Below the pieces are notes generated by a model. That model had not been told where the DNA came from and searched no databases. It saw only the letters and a program-made list of their open reading frames with translations. From NCBI RefSeq assembly GCF_001514125.1, contig NZ_KQ948555.1:124001-188000 (forward strand): 64,000 nucleotides of DNA. The letters are read 5' to 3'. Position 1 is the first letter of the stretch. Each line of letters begins with the position of its first letter. Shown piece after piece: positions 25,901 through 33,906 of this stretch. This DNA is from Streptomyces longwoodensis (lineage in GTDB: Bacteria; Actinomycetota; Actinomycetes; Streptomycetales; Streptomycetaceae). Position numbers and translations under genes: made by a program.

Positions 25901-26074
25901 CGTCTTGGACACGTGACGTGCCAGCACGTGAGGGACCGACTCTGGCCCCACCGGCATGTCTACCGGATGCCAGCCGAGCTGGGAGAGCTCCTTGAGCTGT
26001 TGCTCGAAGCGGAGCGTGATCAGTTGCTCGTACAGGCCCGGGGCCGGTCGAGACGAATCTTCCAGCTCAGACAC
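22919..26074 (-). CDS. PLD nuclease - SF2 helicase - DUF3427 fusion (defence-type)
   Basis: 1051 aa from GTG 26074, 5 nt after GAGGAG; an upstream in-frame start at 26110 lacks a ribosome site. Domains: PLD-like nuclease ~120-285 with one HKD motif (H219-x-K221, GSSN 237-240); SF2 helicase ~310-660 with Walker A AATGTGKT (K352), DEFH 441-444, TATP 467-470 and motif VI QQLGRGLRR 644-652; DUF3427 from ~690 to the end. Such fusions are found in restriction/defence islands, where the helicase is thought to translocate on DNA. The base composition is visibly less GC-rich than neighbours. It is divergent from the SRA-HNH gene, and together they look like one modification-dependent defence unit. The substrate is unproven. 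Confidence 0.92.
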   Translation of the reverse strand: MSELEDSSRPAPGLYEQLITLRFEQQLKELSQLGWHPVDMPVGPESVPHVLARHVSKTVQRVLQSLPAEDRVHAANHILESISTLEGAQEWVDLIAEGPRQLLALTRQEAPGVFAVRPGIPLSETALLTNAPDDPSLGFELRAELATADHVDLLCAFVKWHGLRVIERSLQAAHARGVPIRVLTTTYIGATERRALDRLVQEFNAEVKINYETRSTRLHAKAWLFRRNSGYNTAYVGSSNLSKAALLDGLEWNVRLSSVATPDVLRKFEATFESYWNDPTFETYDPAADGSRLQEALAVAGGAPTAERRITLSGLEVRPFPYQRDMLERLTVEREVHDRHRNLLVAATGTGKTVMAALDYKYLRQRHDRDLRLLFIAHRKEILQQSLRTYQEILLDANFGELLHSGEIPDRWTHVFASVQSLHARALEGLSPDHFDVIVIDEFHHGTSPTYRRVVDHFQPLELLGLTATPERMDGKNIQDEYFDGRIAAEMRLWEALDNELLSPFHYFGISDTTDLSAVEWKRGAYDTSALSTLLTGNTVRAGLVLKAVKEKVTDPSRMRALGFCVSVAHAHFMAESFRSAGIAAVAVSGETPADQRRQALNDLRAGDVQAIFSVDLFNEGVDVPDVDTLFLLRPTESATVFLQQLGRGLRRSSGKAVLTVLDFIGQHRKEFRFETQFRALTNLTRKRLLDHIEHDFPQLPSGCAIILEEKAKRTVIANIREQISVNVRNLAREVAEYGESHLGRYLDESGRDIKELYRSNGNSWTGLLRRAGLMEREGPEGEAALLKRAPAFLHVDDPLRVAAYTRLLEDDAPLYVDLSEQDKAFARMLFFQLWPLGGVTRKGFTTYEEAFAYLKDHDAVRKELRQVLAHNLAHTEHVPIPLLGIGGHSSTPLTVHASYSREEILPALGQAEVGGFLPGDFREGVKWCDSIKTDALLITLEKDERDFSPQTRYRDFALSETHFHWESQNQTSETSPTGLRYQHHVTQGSEILLFVRRYKTTDIGGAQPWMLLGPAQYESHEGSRPMAITWRLKHPLPAEVVTYAKAAAAS

Positions 26075-26196
26075 GCAGGCTCCTCGGATGGCTTGAGCAA
26101 CTCGGCCCATGTGTAACAGACACCACTGACAACCCGGCTGGAAGCTGCAAGGAGCGCACCCGAGTGAGCGACCAACGCGCTGAATGTGTAATGAGG

Positions 26197-26227
26197 TTGA
26201 CAGTCTTGATCACGAGCGATCAAGTAT
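26197..26227 (+). promoter_or_regulatory. Promoter of the SRA-HNH gene with embedded inverted repeat
   Basis: A perfect -35 TTGACA (26197-26202) is followed by the inverted repeat CTTGATC-N6-GATCAAG (26205-26224). A weak -10, AAGTAT (26222-26227), overlaps the right arm with a rather long 19-bp spacer. The SRA-HNH GTG at 26234 lies 7 bp after the -10 and has no ribosome site, so the mRNA is probably leaderless. A protein bound to the palindrome would block polymerase. The regulator is unknown. Confidence 0.6.
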
Positions 26228-26233
26228 GGCCGG

Positions 26234-27256
26234 GTGGGAATCGAACGAGTCATCGGGCATATCGAGGGCGTGCCGGTAGGTGCGACCTTCCACCGACGGT
26301 TGGACGTCCAGCGCGCCAAGCTGCACCAGACGAACCAGCGGGGCATCTCCTGGCTGATCGATCAGGACAAGAGCAAGGTCGGGGACGCCATCGTCCTGCA
26401 TGGGGGCTACGAGGACGACGAGGATCACTGGGACTGGATCCGGTACACCGGTGCCTCGGAGGGCAAGGACAAGGACGCCAGCGGCAAGCTCCTGCGCAGT
26501 CAGTCCTGGGCTTACCCGGACAACGCTGCCCTACGGCTCAGCTACGAGCGGAGCTATCCGGTCCGTGTGATTCGGGGCTACGAAGGGGATCCGCGGTACT
26601 CGCCGTCGGACTGCTACCGGTACGACGGTCTGTACGAAATCACCGAGGTGCGCACCGCACGGTCGAAGTCCTCGGCGCCGGACGGGTCACCCATCGACAT
26701 CTGCCAGTTCGACTTGCAGCGGCTGCCAGAGGAGCAGCAGGTACAGACGTCATTGGAGCGTCGGGTCCTGGATGTGCTGGAAAGGATCGACGAAGCCGGT
26801 GAGGCCCAGGACTCCGACGTAGCCAGCGACGCGCCGGGCCTTGAGAAGTTCCCCAAGTCGCGCAGCGTTTGGGTGCGTCGCCTCGTCCGCGACACGGCCG
26901 CGGTGCAACGGATCAAGCAACTGTACGGAGGCGAGTGCCAGCTGTGTGGGCTCCGTCTGTTGGGCCCGGACGGGAAGCCCTACAGCGAAGGCGCCCACAT
27001 ACGCCCCCTGGGGAAGCCGCACCACGGCCCGGACGTCGAGCCCAACATCCTGTGCCTCTGTCCCAACTGTCACGTGGGGTTGGACATCGGCGCCGTCACC
27101 ATAGACCCCAACTGGACGATCATCCGCCGAGCCGGGTTGTTCGGTGGACCCCTGCGATCGAAGCTACGGGTGCACGACGAGCACAAGGTCCACCCTGACT
27201 ACCTGCATTACCACCGCACCTATTGGGACCGGCGCGCGCCGATTCCGCCGGAGTAG
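26234..27256 (+). CDS. SRA(YDG)-HNH modification-dependent restriction endonuclease
   Basis: 340 aa from GTG 26234. Residues ~5-165 are an SRA/YDG domain: HIEGVPVGATF, CYRYDGLYEITEV (YDG at 130-132), which flips out and reads modified cytosine. Residues ~225-300 are an HNH nuclease with zinc knuckles C235-x2-C238 and C276-x2-C279, and catalytic H255 (GAHIRPLG), N271 and H280. The architecture equals type IV enzymes such as the S. coelicolor McrA-like group; my recollection is that SCO2863 is the positional counterpart. It would cut incoming 5mC-type modified DNA. The partner helicase is divergent, 159 bp away. Confidence 0.93.
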   Translation: MGIERVIGHIEGVPVGATFHRRLDVQRAKLHQTNQRGISWLIDQDKSKVGDAIVLHGGYEDDEDHWDWIRYTGASEGKDKDASGKLLRSQSWAYPDNAALRLSYERSYPVRVIRGYEGDPRYSPSDCYRYDGLYEITEVRTARSKSSAPDGSPIDICQFDLQRLPEEQQVQTSLERRVLDVLERIDEAGEAQDSDVASDAPGLEKFPKSRSVWVRRLVRDTAAVQRIKQLYGGECQLCGLRLLGPDGKPYSEGAHIRPLGKPHHGPDVEPNILCLCPNCHVGLDIGAVTIDPNWTIIRRAGLFGGPLRSKLRVHDEHKVHPDYLHYHRTYWDRRAPIPPE

Positions 27257-27669
27257 GGCGGCGGCGTTCCTGGGCACCGTAAGGCCGCCCGCTTCTTCTT
27301 CAGTGTCGTGCCTCCGCGCCCCGCCTCAAGGGCGCTGCGCGTCGGCTGCGCCGATGGCCCTGCGGGCCACCCTTAACCCGGGCCGCTCCAGCACGGGGGA
27401 GAAGCGAGCGGGCGGCCCGGGGAAAGCGGGGGGCCAGGGGATGTGCCCTGACGTTGGTCGCGGTGTGGGCCCGTGTCGAGGGGTGCGGCGGCGGAGTGGG
27501 GGCACGCCGGGGCGAATGGCGGGTGCGTCTTCGTCCGTGGTGCCCTGCGCGTGGCAGGGGGGTGGGCCGCCGACCTGCTTTTTCAGCGGCCTCGCACCGC
27601 GGACGCGGGCGGCCGGAGTGGGGCCGGCCCTCCATTCAGCGGCTTCCTGCCGCCCCGCGTCCCGGCCGG
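27257..27669. other. 413-bp region without a supported gene
   Basis: No open frame here has Streptomyces-like third-position bias consistent with a gene. Two short hairpins (GTCGGC-TGC-GCCGAT and GGCCCTGCGGGCC, ~27340-27368) lie in a GC-rich block. That block resembles an intergenic sequence I have seen in several Streptomyces genomes, from memory only. It marks the right edge of the low-GC island, where base composition returns to normal. No flanking direct repeat or integrase was found. Confidence 0.6.
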
Positions 27670-28686
27670 TCAGGATTGCGTGCCGTGGCACTCCCCGTAC
27701 GGTGCCCCCGACCCGCACCAGCACGCCTCCCCCCGCTGCGGCGGCCACGCCACCGCTCGGCCGCGCGCCGCGAGGGTCGTCGCGTACTGGGGGAGGAGTG
27801 TCGTGTCGCCCGGGGTCGTGCCCTCGGACGCCGCGAACGCCTCGTACGACGGGACCGTGCCCGTGACGATGCCCAGGTTGGGGGTGCCGGAGGTGGCCAG
27901 TTCGCGGAGGTCGGACTCTATGGTCGCGAGGTGCGCCTCGTGGGACGGGTACTCCGCGGAGAGGCTCGGGTAGGCGTCCGTGAGCTCGGTGAGTTCTTCC
28001 TTCGGCCAGTGCAGGACCGCCACCGGGAACGGGCGGGACAGCGCCTCGCGGTACGTGCCCAGCTCCGCGCGCAGGCGGCTGATCTCGGCCCGCAGCTCCG
28101 CCGGGTTGTCCGAGCCCAGCGACCACACGCGTCCCGGGTCGTGCAGCTCGTCCAGCGGGACCGGTCCCGTGCTCAGGCCGTCGGCCAGGGTGTCCCACGC
28201 GTCGTGGTCCGCGCCCAGCATGCGGCGTACCCGGTGGCGGCCGAAGAGCAGCGGGTGCGTCGCGTACGGCGGCTCCTCCCCGTCCGTCAGCAGCAGCCGC
28301 GCGCCCTCCGTGAACGTCTCCTGCGCCTGCTCCAGCTCGTCGTGCGCCTCCAGGGCCTCCGCCACGATCACCCAGGGCGCCGCGTCGCGCGGGGCGGCCG
28401 CGCGGATGCCGTCGATGATGGCCCGGGCCTCGGCCTCGTGGTCGTACTCCCACAGGTTCGACGCCTTCAGGGCGCGCACCAGGTGGGGGTTGTCCAGCGC
28501 GGCCGCGTCGGACAGCAGGCGGTCGTAGAGGGCCGTCGCGGCGGGGCGGTCGCCGGACAGTTCCCGGTGGGCCGCGGCCTGGAGCAGCAGGGCTTCCGCG
28601 TCCTCCGGGTACAGGCCGGCGGACCGCTCCAGGCGTGCCGCTTCGGCGGTGTGGTCGACGTTCTCGGCAGGCGTGTCGGGGCGCAT
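27670..28686 (-). CDS. TPR-like protein with C-terminal SEC-C zinc motif
   Basis: 338 aa from ATG 28686 (a GTG 30 nt upstream is also in frame). Residues ~10-150 are helical repeats (ARLERSAGLYPEDAEALLLQAAAHRELSG). The C-terminal 25 residues hold a SEC-C motif, RGEACWCGSGAPYGECHG, which ligates zinc through CxC-x8-CH. SEC-C is found at the end of SecA and in many stand-alone proteins of unknown role. Middle part: no recognised domain. Function unknown; a cytoplasmic adaptor is likely. Confidence 0.85.
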   Translation of the reverse strand: MRPDTPAENVDHTAEAARLERSAGLYPEDAEALLLQAAAHRELSGDRPAATALYDRLLSDAAALDNPHLVRALKASNLWEYDHEAEARAIIDGIRAAAPRDAAPWVIVAEALEAHDELEQAQETFTEGARLLLTDGEEPPYATHPLLFGRHRVRRMLGADHDAWDTLADGLSTGPVPLDELHDPGRVWSLGSDNPAELRAEISRLRAELGTYREALSRPFPVAVLHWPKEELTELTDAYPSLSAEYPSHEAHLATIESDLRELATSGTPNLGIVTGTVPSYEAFAASEGTTPGDTTLLPQYATTLAARGRAVAWPPQRGEACWCGSGAPYGECHGTQS

Positions 28687-28804
28687 GCACGACACCGTAC
28701 TGCCCGCCGGTGACAAACGTGAGGTCCCCCTTTGGCCGGTCCGGTCACCGTGCGCACCCTCCCGCGGCCGCCCCGGCCCCGCCCCGCCCGCCGTGCCGTG
28801 GGTC

Positions 28805-30280
28805 CTACACCGTCACCCCGTCCACCTGCAGCGTCTGCACCGCCTTCGGCGGGAACGGCACGCTCAGGGTCTTGCCGGACAGGTACGTGTCCGAGCGCGC
28901 CCGGTACAGGTCGCCGCCGCCCGCCGTCACCGTCGTCCAGCGCGGGACCAGGCCGCCCGGGCCGCCCGTCACCGTCGTGAAGCGGGACAGGTCGAAGGTC
29001 AGCGTCTGGGCGGAGGCGGAGGTGTTCAGGGCGACGATCACCAGGCGGCGCCCCCCTGCGTCGTGGGCCGCCACGGCGTTGCTCACGCCCGTGTCCAGGA
29101 TGCGCATGCCCGGGCGGACGTGCCGGCTGAACTGCGCCATGACGTAGTACTTCGTCTGGACCGTCGTCGGCTGGAGGGTCCTCTCGTCGTAGGCGATCAT
29201 CGCCCAGCCCGCGGAGGGGTCCATCACCTGCCAGTACACCCAGGCCGTCGGGTGCAGCCAGCGGAAGTCGTAGAGCAGGTCGGAGGCCAGGGTGTAGCCG
29301 GTGCCGTCACCGTCGCCGGTCTCCGAGTTCCACAGGGCCTTGCGGGCCGTCGTCACCACGTCCGTGTACAGCAGGTCGCGGCGGCCGCCGGAGCCCTGGT
29401 AGCCGTGCACGTTGACCCGGTCGACGTACCCCTTCGTCGTCGCGGAGAAGGAGTTCCACGTGGTGCGCGCCAGGTCGTAGCTCGTCTCGTCGCTCGCCGC
29501 GATCCGCGTCGACGTCAGGCCCCGCTTGTCCAACTCGCTGCGCAGGTACGGCAGTACGGACGCCTGCACCGCGGAGTCGACGTGGCAGCCCTCCTGCGTG
29601 CCGGTGGCCGTCCACCAGGACGAGGACGGCTCGTTGAAGGGCTCGACGGTTGCGAAGTCCACGCCCCAGTGGGTCCTGGCGTACAGGGCGACCGCGGCCA
29701 GGTGGGAGGCGTGCTGGCGGTGGTTCCAGGGCTGGAGGTTCGTGCCGCCGGCCGCGGCGCCCGACGGGTTGTGGTTCAGGCACATCCACCACATGGGGGA
29801 GTTGGCGAACAGCTCGCTCGTCGCCCCGCGCGCCGTCGCCTTCAGCAGCATGGCCCGCTGGGTGGCGTCCGCAGTCCAGTTCCAGGCCGGGGACGCCGGG
29901 TCCTCGTTGTTCCAGTCCTGCCAGTAGCCCTCGATCTGCTTGAAGGCGGGGATGTTGGGCGACACCGCCATGGTCGTGCCGCCTACGCTGTTCCAGCTGC
30001 ACGCGCCCAGGTTGTAGCGGGCGATGGTCAGGCCGAGGCCCGGCAGCGACGTGCCGTCGTACGTCACCGTGCCGGTCGTGAAGAACAGGTCCGCGAAGTC
30101 GTCCCGGGCGCCGAAGACGTTCGCCCACCAGGCCAGGGACGTGCCCCAGCCCTCCCAATCGCCGTACGAGACAGACGGGTTCACGGGGACCGTCGCGTCG
30201 GCGTGGGCCGCTCCCGTGGCCAGGGCGCCGCCGAACAGCGCCCCTCCCGTCGCCGCCAGCAGTGTTCTGCGCCGGATCAT
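28805..30280 (-). CDS. Secreted GH30-family glycosidase (endo-beta-1,6-galactanase type)
   Basis: 491 aa. A twin-arginine-like signal peptide (MIRRRTLLAATGG, cleavage near AHA-DA at ~27). The (beta/alpha)8 domain has catalytic acid/base Glu217 (VEPFNEPSS) and nucleophile Glu320 (ALWNSETGDGDG). GWGTSLAWW near the start is the family's first strand. A beta-sandwich side domain (~400-491) completes the GH30 form. The subfamily acting on arabinogalactan side chains fits best; I am sure of GH30, less of the substrate. The gene is monocistronic. Confidence 0.88.
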   Translation of the reverse strand: MIRRRTLLAATGGALFGGALATGAAHADATVPVNPSVSYGDWEGWGTSLAWWANVFGARDDFADLFFTTGTVTYDGTSLPGLGLTIARYNLGACSWNSVGGTTMAVSPNIPAFKQIEGYWQDWNNEDPASPAWNWTADATQRAMLLKATARGATSELFANSPMWWMCLNHNPSGAAAGGTNLQPWNHRQHASHLAAVALYARTHWGVDFATVEPFNEPSSSWWTATGTQEGCHVDSAVQASVLPYLRSELDKRGLTSTRIAASDETSYDLARTTWNSFSATTKGYVDRVNVHGYQGSGGRRDLLYTDVVTTARKALWNSETGDGDGTGYTLASDLLYDFRWLHPTAWVYWQVMDPSAGWAMIAYDERTLQPTTVQTKYYVMAQFSRHVRPGMRILDTGVSNAVAAHDAGGRRLVIVALNTSASAQTLTFDLSRFTTVTGGPGGLVPRWTTVTAGGGDLYRARSDTYLSGKTLSVPFPPKAVQTLQVDGVTV

Positions 30281-30485
30281 CGCTTCTCCGCTCGCTCACC
30301 CGCCGGTCGTCCCCACCGGCGGCGTCGGGGTGGGGCGGCGCGGTCGTCACCGGCCGCCCCGTGCGTCGATGAGCATCGGGGCGGTGCGCGGTGTTGTCGA
30401 GGGTTCCGGCGGCCCTTCCGCGAACCTCTGGAGAAAGTCCGGAAGTCGCCCGGGAGCCGGAGTCCGCGGTCCGGGCGGCGACTCC

Positions 30486-31907
30486 CTACCTCGACGCCAG
30501 CCCGCTGAGCAGCGCCCCCGCCCCCGCCAGCCCCGCCGACACGACCATCGCCACGTCCGCGCCGTGCGCCAGGCTCCCGCCGGACGACGTCACCAGGGCG
30601 ATGGTCAGCGCGACGCCCGCGCAGGAACCTACGTAGCGGAACGTCTGCTGCGCGCCCGAGCCCATCGCCGCGCGGGCCGCCGGGACGGACTCCACCGCGA
30701 GCAGCGGCAGCGCGGCGTTCAGCAGGCCGCTGCCGACACCGCCGATCAGCAGGCCGGGCAGCAGCCGCGCCCAGGAGCCGGAGCCGAGCGCGCCGAGCAT
30801 CGTCACCACGGCGACGGCGTGCAGCACGAAGCCGATGACGAGCTGGTGGCGCGGCGGCACCCGGCCCGCCAGCCGCTTGGCCTGGAGCGCGACCGCGAAC
30901 GACAGCCCCGACCACAGCAGGAACAGCCAGGCCGTGTTCATCGCGGACATGCCCAGGGACTGCTGGAGCAGCGCGGGCAGGAAGGAGAACAGCCCGATCA
31001 CCGCGAGCCCGGTGAACAGGCCGCCCGCGGAGGACGCGAGGAAGCGGGGGCTGCGGAACAGGGCCAGGTCGATCATCGGCTTGGCGGTGCGCCGCTCCAC
31101 GAGCACGAAGGCGCCGAGCAGGACGACCGTCGCGGCCGCCGGCCACGCCACGGCCGCGCGCAGCCAGCCGTCGCGGCCCAGGGTCAGCGCAGCGACCAGG
31201 GCGACCAGCGCCAGCCCGAAGGTGACCGCCCCCGCGAGGTCCGGCCGGCCGCCCCGTGGCGCGCGGGACTCGGTCAGCACGCGGGGGCCGAGCGCCGCGA
31301 GGACGAGCGCGGCGGCGCCGAGGACGCCGTAGGCGACCCGGAAGGAGGGCAGCGCGCCCGCGATCAGCGGGCCGACGGCGATGCCGCCGCTGACGAAGGC
31401 ACCCCACACGCCGGTGGCGTGCAGCCGTCCGCGCGCGGTCGGGAAGGCGTGCACCAGCAGGCCCAGGCTGCTGGCGAGCAGCGCGGCGCTGGCGGCCCCC
31501 TGGGCGATGCGGGCGAGCGTGAACACCCAGGTGGAGGTGGCCAGGGCGCCCGCCGCCGTGGTGAGACCGAGGGCCAGGGTGCCGGCCAGGAAGATCCGGC
31601 GGCGGCCGTAGTCGTCGGCCAGGCTGCCCGCCACCAGCAGCAGGGCGGCGAGGCCGAGCGGTGTGCCGTTGAGCAGCCACGCCTGCGCGGACAGCGGGGT
31701 GTGCAGGGCGGCGGCGGTGTCGGGCAGCGTGACCATCGGCGCCGTGTACGTCATCAGTGCCACGGCGGTGGCGGCGCTGGTCAGGGCGAGGGTGGCCCGG
31801 GGGCGGGCCGCGGCCTCGGCGGTGGGGGCGGCCGGCGCGGAGGGGGCGGGTCCCGGGTGGGACCGGTCGGCGACGGCACTGAGGGTTCGCTCATTGAACC
31901 TGGGCAT
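30486..31907 (-). CDS. MFS efflux transporter, regulated by divergent HxlR
   Basis: 473 aa from ATG 31907 (GTG 31916 alternative). About 14 hydrophobic segments, as in DHA2-type drug exporters; motif A GSLADDYGRRRIFLAGTLALG, and a motif C-like GVWGAFVSGGIAVGPLIAG. The N-terminal ~35 residues are Pro/Ala-rich. The start region overlaps an operator-like palindrome also found before the divergent HxlR gene. The substrate is unknown, probably a toxic small molecule. Confidence 0.9.
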   Translation of the reverse strand: MPRFNERTLSAVADRSHPGPAPSAPAAPTAEAAARPRATLALTSAATAVALMTYTAPMVTLPDTAAALHTPLSAQAWLLNGTPLGLAALLLVAGSLADDYGRRRIFLAGTLALGLTTAAGALATSTWVFTLARIAQGAASAALLASSLGLLVHAFPTARGRLHATGVWGAFVSGGIAVGPLIAGALPSFRVAYGVLGAAALVLAALGPRVLTESRAPRGGRPDLAGAVTFGLALVALVAALTLGRDGWLRAAVAWPAAATVVLLGAFVLVERRTAKPMIDLALFRSPRFLASSAGGLFTGLAVIGLFSFLPALLQQSLGMSAMNTAWLFLLWSGLSFAVALQAKRLAGRVPPRHQLVIGFVLHAVAVVTMLGALGSGSWARLLPGLLIGGVGSGLLNAALPLLAVESVPAARAAMGSGAQQTFRYVGSCAGVALTIALVTSSGGSLAHGADVAMVVSAGLAGAGALLSGLASR

Positions 31908-31945
31908 GCACGTCACCGTAGCACGGTAGGTTCGGTCATTGAACC
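31884..31945. promoter_or_regulatory. Two HxlR-type operator palindromes
   Basis: GGTTCGCTCATTGAACC (31884-31900) and GGTTCGGTCATTGAACC (31929-31945) differ at one base. Both have GGTTC/GAACC arms, 45 bp apart centre to centre. The first lies inside the start of the MFS coding sequence (encoding RFNER), the second in front of the HxlR gene. Paired sites across a divergent promoter suit a dimeric winged-helix repressor that closes both genes. Confidence 0.75.
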
Positions 31946-31975
31946 GACTCCGGAGACTTGATTACAGTAGGGGCC

Positions 31976-32503
31976 ATGGCACTCGGCAAGGACTACGCGA
32001 CCCAGGAGTGCTCCATCGCCCGTGCGCTGGAGATCGTCGGCGAGCGCTGGACGCTGCTCGTCATGCGCGATGCCCTCTACGGCGTACGGCGCTACAACGA
32101 CTTCCTCGTCCACCTCGGCATCCCGCGCGCCGTCCTGGCCGCCCGCCTGCAGACCCTCACCGCCGAGGGCCTTCTCGAGAAGCGCCGCTACCAGCAGTCG
32201 CCGCCGCGCGACGAGTACGTCCCCACCGAGCGCGGCATCGCCCTGTGGCCGGTCCTGCGCTCACTGGGCCTGTGGGGGCGCGAGCACTTCGGCCGGAAGC
32301 CGCTGCGCCTGTTCCGGCACGCCGACTGCGGCACCGAACTCGGCCCCTACGGCGAATGTCCCGCGTGCGGAACCACCGTGCCCGTCCCGGACGTTCTCAT
32401 GGAGCCGGGACCGGGAGCCGACCCCGACCCGGCGGATCCGGTCAGCCGCGCGCTGCTCAGGCCGAAGCGCCTGCTGGCGCCGCTGGAGCCGGATCCGGTG
32501 TGA
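31976..32503 (+). CDS. HxlR-family winged-helix transcriptional regulator
   Basis: 175 aa from ATG 31976 (an upstream TTG at 31958 is possible). The HxlR domain has CSIARALEIVGERWTLLVMRDALYGVRRYNDF with a Cys at the usual redox/ligand-sensing position, then GIPRAVLAARLQTLTAEGLLEKRRY. A C-terminal zinc-ribbon-like HADCGTEL-GECPACGTTV follows, with a Pro/Asp-rich tail. It probably represses itself and the divergent MFS gene through the two palindromes, released by a thiol-reactive or aromatic inducer (inferred from family). Confidence 0.93.
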   Translation: MALGKDYATQECSIARALEIVGERWTLLVMRDALYGVRRYNDFLVHLGIPRAVLAARLQTLTAEGLLEKRRYQQSPPRDEYVPTERGIALWPVLRSLGLWGREHFGRKPLRLFRHADCGTELGPYGECPACGTTVPVPDVLMEPGPGADPDPADPVSRALLRPKRLLAPLEPDPV

Positions 32504-32565
32504 GCGGCGCGGGTCCCGCGACCGAAGCGGGGCCCGGAGAACGGGAGTCCGGGGGAGGGGGAGCG

Positions 32566-32901
32566 ATGGTCCGGAGCCGTGGTGCCGCGCGCCTGGGCGC
32601 CTGTCTGGTCCTCTTCGTGCTGTTCGTCGCCCTGCTCGACGCCGGCAGCCTCTCCGCCACCGTCGCGCTCGCCGCGACCGCCGCGGCCTCCTCCGCGCTC
32701 GCCGTGTGCTCCCTCGTCGCCGCGCGCTGCGCGCCCGCCGTGCCGCCCACCCGGGTGCGCACCGCCATCCGGGACCGCGACCGCCGCACGGCGTTCCTGC
32801 CCCAGCGCGACCCGGACGCCCGGGGCCGCTCCCGGCCCCGGGCCCCAGGACACCTCCTGAGGACGACCGTCGCGCAGGTGTCACTCATAGGTCGCTCGTA
32901 G
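32566..32901 (+). CDS. DUF6412-type small membrane protein
   Basis: 111 aa from ATG 32566 with GGGGGAGGGGG upstream. Two hydrophobic helices (LGACLVLFVLFVALLDAG; TVALAATAAASSALAVCSLVAARCA) are followed by the conserved basic segment RTAIRDRDRRTAFLPQRDPDARGR. This family commonly lies just before a YidC-like gene in Streptomyces, as here. The role is unknown; the partner suggests membrane-protein biogenesis. Confidence 0.8.
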   Translation: MVRSRGAARLGACLVLFVLFVALLDAGSLSATVALAATAAASSALAVCSLVAARCAPAVPPTRVRTAIRDRDRRTAFLPQRDPDARGRSRPRAPGHLLRTTVAQVSLIGRS

Positions 32902-33027
32902 ATCCCCGCAGGCCGCTCACAGCGGGCCCGCTGATCGGCGCCGTGGTCCCATGACCCCGCGCGGGTCGTCCGTCATGCCGTCCTCACCGCTTCCGGCACG
33001 ACGAGACCCCCGGAGGGTTCCTCACCC

Positions 33028-33792
33028 ATGTCCGTCCTCGCAGTCTTCGCGACCCTGGTCGAACAGCTCGCCGACCTGCTCCAGCCCTTGTTCCACGCGT
33101 CCGCCGCGGCCGCCGCCATCGTCCTGTTCACCGCTCTCGTACGGCTCCTCGTCCACCCCCTGTCCCGGGCGGCCGCACGCGGGCAGAAGGCGCGGGCGGC
33201 ACTCCAGCCGCAGGTCGCCGAGCTGCGCCGACGGCACGCCAAGGACCCGGAGAAGCTCCAGCGGGCCGTGCTCGACCTGCACGCGCGCGAGCAGGTGTCG
33301 CCGCTGTCGGGCTGCCTGCCCGGCCTGCTCCAGCTGCCCGCGTTCTTCCTCCTCTACCACCTGTTCTCCAGCACGTCCGTCGGCGGCGGGACCAACACCC
33401 TGCTCACCCACCGGCTGTTCGGCGCTCCCCTCGGCGACCGCTGGACCGACGCGCTCGCCCACGGCGGGCCGTTCGGCGCGGCGGGGCTCGTGTACGCCGC
33501 CCTGTTCGTGGTCGTGGCGGTGGTCGCCGGCTTCGGCTACGTCCGTACGAAGCGGGCGACGGCCGCAGCGCAGGCCGCCGGCGCCGGAACCCCGTCGGCC
33601 GCGGCCCTGGCGAACCCCGCGCTGTCCGGCGGGGCGGACCAGGTGCCGGGGCTCGGGGCCGTGCAGCGGGTCGCGCCGTTCCTGCCGTTCCTCACGCTGG
33701 TCACCGTGGCGGTGGTCCCGCTGGCCGCCGCGCTGTACGTGGTGACCAGCACGACGTGGACCGCGGTGGAACGGGCGGTGCTGTACCGCTGA
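33028..33792 (+). CDS. YidC/Oxa1-family membrane insertase paralogue
   Basis: 254 aa. The Oxa1 pattern is intact: hydrophobic N-helix, RLLVHPLSRAAARGQKARAALQPQVAELRRRHAKDPEKLQ (cytoplasmic hairpin), SPLSGCLPGLLQLPAFFLLYHLF, later TM helices, and LYVVTSTTWTAVERAVLY at the end. The basic residue of the hydrophilic groove is probably Arg44. It is shorter than the main YidC (~400 aa) encoded near dnaA, so this is an extra insertase. The DUF6412 gene is its likely partner. Confidence 0.9.
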   Translation: MSVLAVFATLVEQLADLLQPLFHASAAAAAIVLFTALVRLLVHPLSRAAARGQKARAALQPQVAELRRRHAKDPEKLQRAVLDLHAREQVSPLSGCLPGLLQLPAFFLLYHLFSSTSVGGGTNTLLTHRLFGAPLGDRWTDALAHGGPFGAAGLVYAALFVVVAVVAGFGYVRTKRATAAAQAAGAGTPSAAALANPALSGGADQVPGLGAVQRVAPFLPFLTLVTVAVVPLAAALYVVTSTTWTAVERAVLYR

Positions 33793-33906
33793 CCGGCCGC
33801 TCACCGGGGCACCTGCCGAACCACCTGCTGGGACCCCCGCCGGACCGCTCGCCGGGTCGGCTCACCGGGCCGCCGGTGGGCCGGTCACCGGCGCCCGGGC
33901 ACGGGC

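Noticed and set aside
21000..27669. Integrative element with attachment sites around the low-GC island
   Set aside because: No integrase, tRNA target or flanking direct repeat was found. Transfer is suggested by composition only.
27144..28713. Open frames on both strands across 27.1-28.7 kb
   Set aside because: Apart from the SRA-HNH and SEC-C genes they have no family motif and show shadow-type composition.
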